Shown: positions 47,110 to 55,163, counted from the stretch's first letter. The stretch is DNA of 64,000 nt from Caballeronia hypogeia (GCF_001544875.2 NZ_FCOA02000004.1:62001-126000); one strand, 5' to 3'. The notes: a model not told the origin generated them from the sequence alone. Translations and numbers: made by a program.

Positions 47110-47147
47110 GTTGCTCACAGAGCAACGATACGTGAACTTAGTTGCTC
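47110..47147. promoter_or_regulatory. LysR recognition dyad plus downstream half-site
   Basis: GTTGCTC-ACA-GAGCAAC (47110-47126) is a perfect 7-bp inverted repeat containing T-N11-A. The half-site GTTGCTC recurs at 47141-47147, 31 bp from the first. This is the classic LysR pattern of a recognition site next to the regulator gene and an activation half-site towards the target promoter (operon start 47217). Confidence 0.75.
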
Positions 47148-47216
47148 TTGCTAGCACAGTCGCACGCGCTCAACATGGCCTTACCCGATGAGGGGGAGAC
47201 AAACCAGGAGACGCGC

Positions 47217-48530
47217 ATGTCGACGATTCAGATCCAGCGAGGCGGCGATGCCGTTTCGGCGCTCTACAGCAGAATCAACTGGCGGCTTCTGCCGCTGCTC
47301 ATCGCGTGCTACATGTTCGCGTATCTCGATCGCGTGAACGTGGGCTTCGCGAAACTTCAGATGCAAAGCGATCTCGGCTTCTCCGATGCGGCGTATGGCG
47401 TCGGCGCGGGGATCTTCTTCATCGGCTATGTGCTGTTCGAGATTCCGAGCAACCTGATGCTGCCGAAGATCGGCGCGCGCCTTACCTTCAGCCGCATTCT
47501 GGTGCTGTGGGGCATCACGTCGGCGTGCATGCTGTTCGTGCGCAACGTGCCCGCGTTCTATGCGATGCGCTTCCTGCTCGGCGTGTTCGAAGCGGGCTTC
47601 GCGCCCGGCATGATCTATTACCTGTCGCGCTGGTACGGGCCGAAGCGCATGGCGCGAGCCATCGCGCTCGTGTTCGTCGCGGGGCCGATCGGCGGCGTGG
47701 TCGGCGGGCCGCTGTCCGCGTGGCTGATCTCGTCGCTGGCGGGCGTCGGCGGTCTGGCGGGCTGGCAGTGGATGTTCCTCGTCGAAGGCCTGCCGTGCAT
47801 CGCGCTCGGTGCGCTGGTCTGGTGCGTGCTCGCCAATCGTCCGGCTGACGCGCGCTGGCTCACGCCGGATGAACAGCGTCTCGTCGAAGCGGAAGTCGGC
47901 GCTCACGCGAGCCACGAGCATCGCATCGATTCGTTCCGCGAGGTCGCGAGGAATCCGCGTGTCTATCTGCTGGCGCTCGCGTACTTCTGCATCATCTTCC
48001 CGATCTACGCGATCAGCTTCTGGCTGCCGACGCTGCTCAGGGACCAGGGCGTGAACGACACGATCCGCCTCGGCTGGTATGCGGCGATTCCGTACGTCGC
48101 CGCCGCGATCGCGATGTACGCGGCCGGCCGACGCTCCGACAAGGTGGGCGAGCGCCGCTATCACAGCGCGCTGCCGGCGCTCGCCGCTGCCGCGTTGCTG
48201 GCGATCACGCCGTACGCATCCGGCAATCTGGTCGCGACGCTCGCGCTGCTCACGCTCGCCACCGCCTGCATGTGGATGGCCTACACGGTGTTCTGGGCGA
48301 TTCCGGCGGAAACCATCTCGGGTCCGGCGGCGGCGGGCGGCATCGCGCTCATCAATACGATCGGCCTGTCCGGCGGCTTCTGGGGGCCGGCGGCGCTCGG
48401 CTGGGTCAAGTCCGCGACCGGCAGCACCAACGGCGGACTGCTTCTGATGGCATGCATGGCGGCGCTCTCCTGCGTGCTGATCCTCGCCAGCAAACGCACG
48501 GTTGCAGCGGCCAAGGCGCGCACCGCGTAA
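47217..48530 (+). CDS. MFS transporter, anion:cation symporter (phthalate permease-like) family
   Basis: 437 aa from ATG 47217 with AGGAG upstream. 12 membrane helices. ACS-family hallmarks: ACYMFAYLDRVNVGFAKLQM in TM1, GIFFIGYVLFEIPSNLMLPK, LLGVFEAGFAPGMIYYLSRW, FWAIPAETISGPAAAGGIAL. These carry organic anions (tartrate, glucarate, phthalate and the like). First of three genes with M81 peptidase and hydrolase, so it probably imports their substrate. Confidence 0.9.
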   Translation: MSTIQIQRGGDAVSALYSRINWRLLPLLIACYMFAYLDRVNVGFAKLQMQSDLGFSDAAYGVGAGIFFIGYVLFEIPSNLMLPKIGARLTFSRILVLWGITSACMLFVRNVPAFYAMRFLLGVFEAGFAPGMIYYLSRWYGPKRMARAIALVFVAGPIGGVVGGPLSAWLISSLAGVGGLAGWQWMFLVEGLPCIALGALVWCVLANRPADARWLTPDEQRLVEAEVGAHASHEHRIDSFREVARNPRVYLLALAYFCIIFPIYAISFWLPTLLRDQGVNDTIRLGWYAAIPYVAAAIAMYAAGRRSDKVGERRYHSALPALAAAALLAITPYASGNLVATLALLTLATACMWMAYTVFWAIPAETISGPAAAGGIALINTIGLSGGFWGPAALGWVKSATGSTNGGLLLMACMAALSCVLILASKRTVAAAKARTA

Positions 48531-48557
48531 CACTCACTCGATGAAAGGACCACGAAC

Positions 48558-50063
48558 ATGAAGATCTTGATCGCAGGATTCCAGCACGAAACCAACACCT
48601 TCGCGCCGACCAGGGCGAGCTACCAAAGCTTCATCCAGGGCGAAGGTTTTCCTCCCATGGCCCACGGCGCCGACGTGCTGAAGCTGCGCGACGTGAACGT
48701 GCCAATAGGCGGTTTCATTCAATGGGCCGAGGCGCAAGGGCATGATCTGATCCCCGTGATCTGGGCGGGCGCGAGCGCGTCTGCGCATGTGACGAAGGAT
48801 GCGTACGAGCGCATCGCGGGCGTGATCGTCGATCAGGTGCGCAAGGGCGGCTTCGACGCGATCTATCTCGACCTCCACGGCGCGATGGTCACCGAGCACC
48901 TCGACGATGGCGAAGGCGAGCTGCTTGCCCGCGTGCGCCGCATCGTCGGCGATGAGATGCCGCTCGTCGTGTCGCTCGATCTGCATGCGAACGTCACGGC
49001 GCGCATGGTCGAACTGGCCGATGCGCTCGTCGCGTATCGCACGTATCCGCACGTCGATATGGCCGAAACGGGGCTGCGCGCGGCGCATCTGCTGGCGCGG
49101 CGCATCGCGCACGGCAAGCCGTTCCATCGCGCGACGCGCCGCGTGCCGTTCCTGATTCCGGTGAACGGCATGTGCACGCTCGTCGAACCTGCGCGCGGCA
49201 TGTACGCGACGCTCGAAACGCTGGAGAAGGAGGTCGTGTCGCTGTCGTTCGCGCCGGGCTTTCCGGCCTCGGACTTCGATGAATGCGGTCCGGTGTTCTG
49301 GGGCTATGCGCTCGATCAGGAATCGGCCGATCACGCGGTCGATGCGCTCTACACGCGACTCGTCGATGAAGAAGCGCGCTGGGACGTGCCCTTCCTTTCG
49401 CCCGACGAAGCCGCGCGCGACGCGATAGCCGCGAGCCGCGATGCCAGCAAGCCCGTGATCATCGCGGATACGCAGGACAACCCCGGCGTCGGCGGCGATT
49501 CGAACACCATGGGCATGGTCCGCGCGCTGTTGCGCAACGGCGCGCGCGACGCGGCCGTGGGCGTCATCTGGGACGAGCCGGCGGCGCGGGCGGCGCATCG
49601 CGCGGGCGTGGGCGCGCGCATCAGGCTCGCGCTCGGCGGCGGCTCGAATGTGCCGGGCGATTCTCCGCTTGAAGGCGAGTTCGAAGTCGAGTATCTGTCG
49701 GATGGCCGCTTCCGTTTCGACGGCCCGATGCTCAACGGCATGAGCGGCGAACTCGGACCGACCGCGTGCCTGCGCATCGAGGGCGTGCGCATCGCGGTGA
49801 GCAGCATCAAGATGCAGGTGTTCGACCGCAACCTGTTTCGTGCCGCGGGCATCGAGCCGGAGCGCATGAAGATTCTGGTGAACAAGAGCTCGGTGCATTT
49901 CCGCGCCGACTTCGAGCCGATCGCCGGGCGCATTCTCGTCGCGAAGGCGCCCGGCCCCATGGCCGCCGATCCCGCCGATCTGCCGTGGCGCAATCTCGAT
50001 GCAAGCATGCGCGTGCGCCCGATGGGACCGACGCTTGCCGCGCTGCGTGCATCGGCTGCCTGA
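48558..50063 (+). CDS. M81-family metallopeptidase (MlrC-like)
   Basis: 501 aa. N-terminal DUF1485 part: ILIAGFQHETNTFAPTRASY, with the metal ligand His in QHETN, IYLDLHGAMVTEHLDDGEGE, VSLDLHANVTARMVELADAL and AYRTYPHVDMAETG. C-terminal MlrC part: VIIADTQDNPGVGGDSNTMG and NLFRAAGIEP. MlrC cleaves linearised microcystin-derived peptides; most homologues in soil bacteria act on unknown amide substrates. Operon with an importer upstream and a hydrolase downstream. Cytosolic. Family certain; substrate not. Confidence 0.9.
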   Translation: MKILIAGFQHETNTFAPTRASYQSFIQGEGFPPMAHGADVLKLRDVNVPIGGFIQWAEAQGHDLIPVIWAGASASAHVTKDAYERIAGVIVDQVRKGGFDAIYLDLHGAMVTEHLDDGEGELLARVRRIVGDEMPLVVSLDLHANVTARMVELADALVAYRTYPHVDMAETGLRAAHLLARRIAHGKPFHRATRRVPFLIPVNGMCTLVEPARGMYATLETLEKEVVSLSFAPGFPASDFDECGPVFWGYALDQESADHAVDALYTRLVDEEARWDVPFLSPDEAARDAIAASRDASKPVIIADTQDNPGVGGDSNTMGMVRALLRNGARDAAVGVIWDEPAARAAHRAGVGARIRLALGGGSNVPGDSPLEGEFEVEYLSDGRFRFDGPMLNGMSGELGPTACLRIEGVRIAVSSIKMQVFDRNLFRAAGIEPERMKILVNKSSVHFRADFEPIAGRILVAKAPGPMAADPADLPWRNLDASMRVRPMGPTLAALRASAA

Positions 50064-50107
50064 TTGAACGTCGCTAACTGAAAACATCGAACCAGGAGAA
50101 TTGCATC

Positions 50108-51139
50108 ATGACGGATCAGATCAACGCACGGCGGCGCCGCATTCTCGGCACGACGATCGCGAGCGTGGGCGCGCTGCAGCTCGGACTGAGCGACTTCGCG
50201 TTCGCGCAGGGCGCGAAGCCGGTTCGCGCATCGTCGACGGCGGGCTTTGCCGACATCCGCCAGATCGATGCCGGCACGCTGAACGTGGGTTATGCCGAAG
50301 CGGGTCCGGCGAACGGTCCCGTCGTGATCCTGCTGCACGGCTGGCCTTATGACATCTCCAGCTTCGCGGAAGTCACGCCGCTGCTCACGGCGCAGGGTTA
50401 TCGCGTGATCGTGCCGTATCTGCGCGGCTACGGTTCGACGCGCTTCCTTTCCGCCGACGCGCCGCGCAACGGTCAGCAGGCGGTGGTCGCGGTGGATATC
50501 GTCGCGCTCATGGATGCGCTGAAAATCGAGAAGGCCACGCTCGGCGCATTCGACTGGGGCGCGCGCACGGCGAACATCATCGCGGCGCTGTGGCCCGAGC
50601 GCGTGAAGTCGATGGTCTCCGTGAGCGGGTATCTGATCGGCAGTCAGAAGGCGAATCAGGCGCCCTTGCCGCCGAAGGCCGAATTCGCGTGGTGGTATCA
50701 GTTCTATTTCGCGACCGAGCGCGGACAGGCGGGCTACGAGGCGAATCGTCACGACTTCAACAAGCTCATCTGGCAACTGGCTTCGCCCAAATGGAACTTC
50801 GATGACGCGACCTACGAGCGTTCGGCGAAATCGTTTGATAACCCGGATCATGTCGCGGTGGTGATTCACAACTATCGCTGGCGTCTCGGGCTCGCGCAGG
50901 GCGAGCCGCAATACGATGCGCTGGAGCAGCGTCTGGCCGCCGCGCCGACGATCGGCGTGCCCACCATCACCATGGAAGGCGATGCCAATGGCGCGCCGCA
51001 TCCCGATCCCGCCGCCTATGCGAAGAAGTTCACCGGCAAGTACAAGCATCGCAATGTGTCGGGCGGCATCGGGCATAACTTGCCGCAGGAAGCGCCGAAG
51101 GCCTTCGCCGAAGCGGTGATCGAAGCCGACCGCATGTAA
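50108..51139 (+). CDS. Tat-exported alpha/beta hydrolase with Asp nucleophile (epoxide hydrolase-like)
   Basis: 343 aa. A twin-arginine leader RRRRILGTTIASVGA (Arg8-11) is followed by cleavage near AFAQGA. Alpha/beta-hydrolase core: VVILLHGWPYD (oxyanion HGxP, as in epoxide hydrolases), nucleophile Asp149 in GAFDWGARTA instead of Ser, and catalytic His in GGIGHNLPQEAP. Asp nucleophile and HGWP suggest epoxide or fluoroacetate/haloalkane-type hydrolysis in the periplasm. Last of the MFS/M81 operon. Its final 46 bp are part of a direct repeat copied at 52019. Confidence 0.85.
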   Translation: MTDQINARRRRILGTTIASVGALQLGLSDFAFAQGAKPVRASSTAGFADIRQIDAGTLNVGYAEAGPANGPVVILLHGWPYDISSFAEVTPLLTAQGYRVIVPYLRGYGSTRFLSADAPRNGQQAVVAVDIVALMDALKIEKATLGAFDWGARTANIIAALWPERVKSMVSVSGYLIGSQKANQAPLPPKAEFAWWYQFYFATERGQAGYEANRHDFNKLIWQLASPKWNFDDATYERSAKSFDNPDHVAVVIHNYRWRLGLAQGEPQYDALEQRLAAAPTIGVPTITMEGDANGAPHPDPAAYAKKFTGKYKHRNVSGGIGHNLPQEAPKAFAEAVIEADRM

Positions 51140-51213
51140 ATGCCGAAGCGCTGGCCCAGGTGCGATTTCTTTTGCTTCGGCCTGGGCGTTTTCTTCGAAG
51201 TCAGGGCGTTCAT
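51094..51213. repeat. Direct repeat copy A (hydrolase tail plus cadR tail)
   Basis: About 120 bp aligned without gaps to 52019-52138 at an offset of 925 bp, with about ten mismatches. It contains the end of the hydrolase gene (stop TAA intact) followed by an antisense copy of the cadR 3' end, whose stop codon here is changed to a sense codon. Weak similarity to cadR may continue around 51231-51262 after a gap. Confidence 0.88.
51154..51195 (+). terminator. Possible terminator of the hydrolase operon
   Basis: Stem GCCCAGG (51154-51160) with CCTGGGC (51181-51187), 20-nt loop, then GTTTTCTTC. The same structure is repeated in copy B (52079-52112), where it lies inside the end of cadR. The short stem and long loop make it tentative. 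Confidence 0.4.
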
Positions 51214-52018
51214 CATTCACACTCTTCCTCGACGAGTGATCCGCCTGACCTCGGGCAGCAATAGTCATCCTACGTTTTATCACCTATTTCGATATCGCAA
51301 AGATCGACAATTCTGATGAGAACAAGACGGGGATAGCGGGATGATTGCTATAACAAAAGCGCTTACCGATGCGTTGGGTCTTTCGGGCGCACGCCTAAGG
51401 AATCATCTCGACGGCGTGATTCAACTTCCAGGGGCCGGATAAGGTCGCGCCTCCCTTGCCACGCTTGCCCCAAAGCGAGCTGAAGCTGAATGATCGATAC
51501 TCCCATACGCACTAACGCACGATGATCATAAGCCCTCCTTTTTTGCCCAAGTCCGGCCTGACTTCGACAGACAGCTCGAAACCGGACTCCATGATGGATG
51601 CTGTCGAGCAGTTCGAACTGGCTCATGGCATTTATCCGGTGGCATTCGACCGGCGCTGGCATTGCGGCGTGCATTTGGCGCCCAACATGCACGGAGACGA
51701 AGCGAACGTGTACGCCATTGCGGATGGCGAGGTGGTGGCGTACCGGGTGTGCCAGAACGCAATTGACGCGGGCCATATCGAATTCGAACATATGGAGAAG
51801 CAGTTACGCTCAATAGTTCGATCAAATGCTTTAGCCGTAGGAATTAATCTCATGCGCGATTTTGCTGTTTTCGCAAGGCCGATCGAAAATCGTGGGTAAT
51901 GCGGGGGAAGAAATTTTCTCCGACTACCAACAGTTTCGTCGAGCGGAAGCCGTGCGCTACTCGTTTGTCAACCACCAAGTAAGTAAGCATCGTCTTCCGT
52001 AATGAGATTCATTGGGCC
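51214..52018. other. Decayed insert between the two direct repeats
   Basis: About 800 bp of lower GC content than the flanks, with no intact gene. It holds the peptidase-like remnant at 51522-51899 and otherwise only short, broken frames. No transposase, integrase or terminal inverted repeat seen. It is the part that separates the hydrolase from cadR and is missing from the inferred ancestral junction. Confidence 0.7.
51522..51899 (+). pseudogene. Remnant resembling an M23-type metallopeptidase N-terminal part
   Basis: 125-codon open frame without a ribosome site. Residues about 34-75 look like the start of an M23/lysostaphin-type domain: WHCGVHLAP (the H-x-G-x-H/D metal-site pattern) followed by NVYAIADGEVVAYRVCQ, the usual RAIADGEVV strand. 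The rest, from about residue 88, shows no such character, and the catalytic HxH block is absent. Probably a piece of a larger cell-wall peptidase (such proteins occur as phage or type VI effector genes) left in the insert. Nonfunctional as a peptidase. Confidence 0.45.
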
Positions 52019-52138
52019 GCCAAAGGCCTTCGCCGAAGCAGTAATCGAAGCCGACCGCATGGAAATGCCAAAGCGCTAGCCCAGGTGCGATTTCTTGTCC
52101 TTCGGCCTGGGCGTTTTCTTCGAAGTCAGTTCGTTCAC
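52019..52138. repeat. Direct repeat copy B (hydrolase tail plus cadR tail)
   Basis: Partner of 51094-51213. It carries a copy of the last 15 or so codons of the hydrolase, with the stop TAA changed to GAA, joined to the true 3' end of cadR, with stop TAG (minus) intact at 52076-52078. The pattern is reciprocal to copy A. Confidence 0.88.
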
Positions 52139-52507
52139 GATGCCGCAATCGTCGACCGCGTGTTCCCCATGACACTTCTTGCGCAGCGCGGTGAGTTGTT
52201 CGCGCAACTTCGTCAGCTCGTCGATGCGCGCGCCGACATGACCGATGTGCTCGTCGACGAGTGAGTCGACGGTGCAGCAATTCGGTGAGCCCCCATCCAC
52301 TGCGGCGAGCAGCGTGCGCACTTCGTCGTGCGTCATGTCGAGATCGCGGCAATTGCGGATAAGACGCAGCCGCTCGACATGCGTTGCGTCATAGGTGCGG
52401 TAGTTCGCTTCCGTCCTCGCGGCCTGCGGCAGCAAGCCTTCCTTCTCGTAGAAGCGGATCGTATCGGGCGTGCAGTTCGTGATGCGCGCCAGTTCTCCAA
52501 TCTTCAT
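52076..52507 (-). CDS. cadR: MerR-family Cd(II)/Pb(II)-responsive regulator (CadR/PbrR)
   Basis: 143 aa from ATG 52507 (GAAGGA upstream; the longer frame to 52564 overlaps the promoter). N-terminal MerR helix-turn-helix KIGELARITNCTPDTIRFYE, coiled coil ARIDELTKLREQLTALRKK, and metal-binding cysteines Cys77-Cys78 (PNCCTVDSL), Cys112 (KKCHGEH) and Cys121 (DDCGIV), the CadR/PbrR pattern. It should activate the divergent P-type ATPase gene from the stretched-spacer promoter at 52525-52555 when Cd, Pb or Zn binds. The end of the gene lies in direct repeat B. Confidence 0.93.
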   Translation of the reverse strand: MKIGELARITNCTPDTIRFYEKEGLLPQAARTEANYRTYDATHVERLRLIRNCRDLDMTHDEVRTLLAAVDGGSPNCCTVDSLVDEHIGHVGARIDELTKLREQLTALRKKCHGEHAVDDCGIVNELTSKKTPRPKDKKSHLG

Positions 52508-52524
52508 TTCGCCATCCTTCTCTC

Positions 52525-52555
52525 TTGACTCTGGAGTTGCTCCAGGGTGTTTACT
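52525..52555 (+). promoter_or_regulatory. MerR-type promoter/operator of the cad ATPase gene
   Basis: -35 TTGACT (52525-52530) and -10-like TTTACT (52550-52555) with a 19-bp spacer. The spacer is filled by the dyad ACTCTGGAG-TTG-CTCCAGGGT (52528-52548, one mismatch). An over-long spacer with a central dyad is the hallmark of MerR-family activated promoters. It lies between cadR and the ATPase gene. Confidence 0.88.
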
Positions 52556-52584
52556 CGACATCAAGGTCAGGAAAGGGAGCGAGT

Positions 52585-54780
52585 ATGTTACGTCCGGAAG
52601 ATATCGGCAACCCGTGTTGCGATCGTCGTCACGATTCTTTATCTCATCGCGAAAATAATATAACGGATGACGAAAGAGGTTCGAAAGACACGCTGCGCAC
52701 GCAGATTCGCATCGAACGGATGGACTGCGCGACGGAAGAAGCGCTGATCCGCAAGAAGCTCGAAGGCATGCGCGGCGTCGAGTCGATGCAGTTCGATCTG
52801 ATGCAGCGCACGCTGGTCGTCGAGCACGAAGCCGCCGCGCTCGACGCGATACTCGATGCAGTGCGCGCGCTCGGCTTCACGCCCGTTACCGCGGGCGAAC
52901 CGGTGACCGAAAAGAAAAAGTCCGCGTGGCCCCTCGCGCTCGCGTGCGTCGCCGCGCTGGCTTCGGAAGGCGCGAGCTGGCTCGGGCAGCCGTCGTGGCT
53001 CGTGGCCGCGCTCGCGCTCGCCGCGGTGCTCACATCGGGGCTGACCACGTATCGCAAGGGACTGATCGCGATCCGCAACGGCAGCCTCAACATCAATGCA
53101 TTGATGAGCGTCGCTGTGACGGGCGCGCTCGTCATCGGTCAATGGCCCGAAGCCGCGATGGTCATGGTGCTCTTCACGATCGCGGAGTTCATCGAGGCAA
53201 AGTCGCTGCAACGCGCGCGCAATGCGATTGCGGATCTCATGAAGCTCGCGCCCGAGACGGCGACCGTGCAACAGGCCGATGGCGCGTGGATCGAGATCAA
53301 TGCGCGCGAGGTCGCGCCGGGCGCGATCGTGCGCGTGAAACCGGGAGAGCGCATCGCGCTCGACGGCGAGATCGTGTCCGGAAGTTCCGCCGTCGATCAG
53401 GCGCCGATCACCGGCGAGAGTCTGCCGGTCGAGAAAGCGCAGGGCGACGCCGTGTTCGCGGGCACCATCAACGCGACCGGATCGTTCGAGTTCCGCGTGA
53501 CGGCGGCGGCGAGTGACACGACGATCGCGCGCATCATCCGCGCGATCGAAGGCGCGCAGGGCGCGAAGGCGCCGACGCAGCGCTTCGTCGATCGCTTCGC
53601 GCGCATCTATACGCCGGTCGTGTTCGCCGTGGCGCTCGCGGTCGGTGTCGTGCCGCCGCTGGCCATGGGCGGCGCGTGGCTCGACTGGATCTATCGCGCA
53701 CTGGTGATGCTCGTGATCGCGTGTCCGTGCGCGCTCGTGATCTCGACGCCGGTCACCATCGTCAGCGGGCTCGCGGCGGCGGCGCGGCACGGCATTCTCG
53801 TCAAGGGCGGCGCGTTTCTGGAGCGCGGCCGTCGGCTGCGCTGGCTCGCGCTCGACAAGACCGGAACCATCACGCACGGCAAGCCAGTGCAGACCTCTTT
53901 CGATCTGCTCGACGCGACGTTCGACGCGAACCGGGTGCGCGCGCTCGCCGCGAGTCTCGCGAGCCGCTCGGATCATCCCGTGTCGCTCGCGATCGCGCGG
54001 GAGGCTGAACGTGACGGCGTGCTGCGTTTCACCGTCGACCGGTTCGACGCGGTGCCGGGGCGCGGCGTGCGCGGATTCGTCGATGAACGCGCGTACTGGC
54101 TCGGCAACCGCCGCATGATGGATGAGCTCGGCCACGCCACCGACGACATGGCGCGCCGCGTCGATGCACTCGAGCAGTCGGGCAACACCGTCGTGATGCT
54201 GGCCGGCGCGAAGGGCCTGCTCGGCCTGTTCGCGGTGGCGGACACGGTGAAGGATTCGAGCCGCGACGCCATCGCGCAACTGCACGCGCTTGGCGTACGC
54301 ACCGCGATGCTCACGGGCGACAACGTACATACCGCGAAGGCGATCGCGCGCGAAGTCGGCATCGATCGCGCCGAGGGCGGCCAGTTGCCCGAGGACAAGC
54401 TGCGCGCGGTCGAGGAACTTGCGGCGAGCGGCGGCGAGGTCGGCATGGCCGGCGACGGCATCAACGACGCGCCCGCCCTGGCGCGCGCGGACATCGGCTT
54501 CGCGATGGGCGCGATGGGAACCGACACCGCCATCGAAACCGCCGACGTCGCGCTGATGGACGACGACCTGTGCAAGATTCCCGCGTTCATCCGGCTCTCG
54601 AAGGCCACGCACGCGGTCCTGATGCAGAACATCACGCTCGCGCTCGTCGTCAAGGGCTTGTTTCTCGCGCTGACCGTGGCCGGACTCGGCTCGATGTGGA
54701 TGGCCGTGTTCGCTGACGTGGGCGCGAGCCTGATCGTCGTGGGCAACGGGCTGCGCCTGTTGCGTAAGCAGTACTTCTGA
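52585..54780 (+). CDS. cadA: P1B-type heavy-metal-exporting ATPase (CadA/ZntA-like)
   Basis: 731 aa from ATG 52585, with AGGGAG upstream. N-terminal Cys pair (GNPCCDRRHD), then a ferredoxin-like HMA domain with MDCATEE (Cys48; the second Cys of CxxC is Glu, as often in Cd/Zn/Pb pumps). Eight TM helices; TGES (276-279), membrane metal site CPC (380-382), phosphorylated Asp424 in DKTGT, TGDN, GDGINDAPAL. It exports Zn2+, Cd2+ or Pb2+ from the cytosol to the periplasm. The pair with cadR and the promoter in between make metal induction very likely. Confidence 0.94.
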   Translation: MLRPEDIGNPCCDRRHDSLSHRENNITDDERGSKDTLRTQIRIERMDCATEEALIRKKLEGMRGVESMQFDLMQRTLVVEHEAAALDAILDAVRALGFTPVTAGEPVTEKKKSAWPLALACVAALASEGASWLGQPSWLVAALALAAVLTSGLTTYRKGLIAIRNGSLNINALMSVAVTGALVIGQWPEAAMVMVLFTIAEFIEAKSLQRARNAIADLMKLAPETATVQQADGAWIEINAREVAPGAIVRVKPGERIALDGEIVSGSSAVDQAPITGESLPVEKAQGDAVFAGTINATGSFEFRVTAAASDTTIARIIRAIEGAQGAKAPTQRFVDRFARIYTPVVFAVALAVGVVPPLAMGGAWLDWIYRALVMLVIACPCALVISTPVTIVSGLAAAARHGILVKGGAFLERGRRLRWLALDKTGTITHGKPVQTSFDLLDATFDANRVRALAASLASRSDHPVSLAIAREAERDGVLRFTVDRFDAVPGRGVRGFVDERAYWLGNRRMMDELGHATDDMARRVDALEQSGNTVVMLAGAKGLLGLFAVADTVKDSSRDAIAQLHALGVRTAMLTGDNVHTAKAIAREVGIDRAEGGQLPEDKLRAVEELAASGGEVGMAGDGINDAPALARADIGFAMGAMGTDTAIETADVALMDDDLCKIPAFIRLSKATHAVLMQNITLALVVKGLFLALTVAGLGSMWMAVFADVGASLIVVGNGLRLLRKQYF

Positions 54781-54806
54781 ATCGACCACCACCGAGGAGA
54801 AAAACC

Positions 54807-55148
54807 ATGGGATTCCTGCGCAAGCTGTTCACCAACGGACACGGAGACGGACATGGAGGCGGACATGGAGGCGGTCATCACGGCCGTCGCGGGAAAGTGC
54901 GTCACGAGCGCTACCGGGCGGACGATCACGACTCCCACGAGGAATGGTGGGGACGGCATCCTGGTTCGATTCCGCCGCTGCCGCCCGATGTGGTCTGCCC
55001 GCAATGCCGCAAGTCGAATCCACCCGGAACCCGGGCATGCAGACAATGCGAAGCCAATCTCGTAACGGTGACATGCGCGCGATGCGCCTCGCGAGTCGAT
55101 CCAGGCGCCGCATTCTGCGGGCGCTGCGGCAATCCGTTGAGTGAATGA
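54807..55148 (+). CDS. His-rich double zinc-ribbon protein
   Basis: 113 aa. Residues 10-26 are a His/Gly run (NGHGDGHGGGHGGGHHG). A linker follows, then two zinc ribbons: Cys64/67 with Cys78/81, and Cys90/93 with Cys104/107 (CPQC...CRQC; CARC...CGRC). No signal peptide or membrane segment. Cytosolic. It lies 26 bp after the ATPase gene with GAGGAG before its ATG, so it is co-transcribed in a metal operon. It may buffer metal or deliver it to the pump. Related ribbon modules exist widely, but this combination I do not recognise. Confidence 0.8.
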   Translation: MGFLRKLFTNGHGDGHGGGHGGGHHGRRGKVRHERYRADDHDSHEEWWGRHPGSIPPLPPDVVCPQCRKSNPPGTRACRQCEANLVTVTCARCASRVDPGAAFCGRCGNPLSE

Positions 55149-55163
55149 AAGGGAGTAGTGGAA

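Noticed and set aside
51016..51216. Small minus-strand gene with a CadR-like N-terminal stretch
   Set aside because: It is the copy of the cadR 3' end in repeat A running on into the antisense of the hydrolase because the stop is lost. Not a gene.
51094..52138. Composite transposon or insertion sequence
   Set aside because: Direct repeats of 120 bp contain gene ends, not terminal inverted repeats, and no transposase frame is present in the insert.
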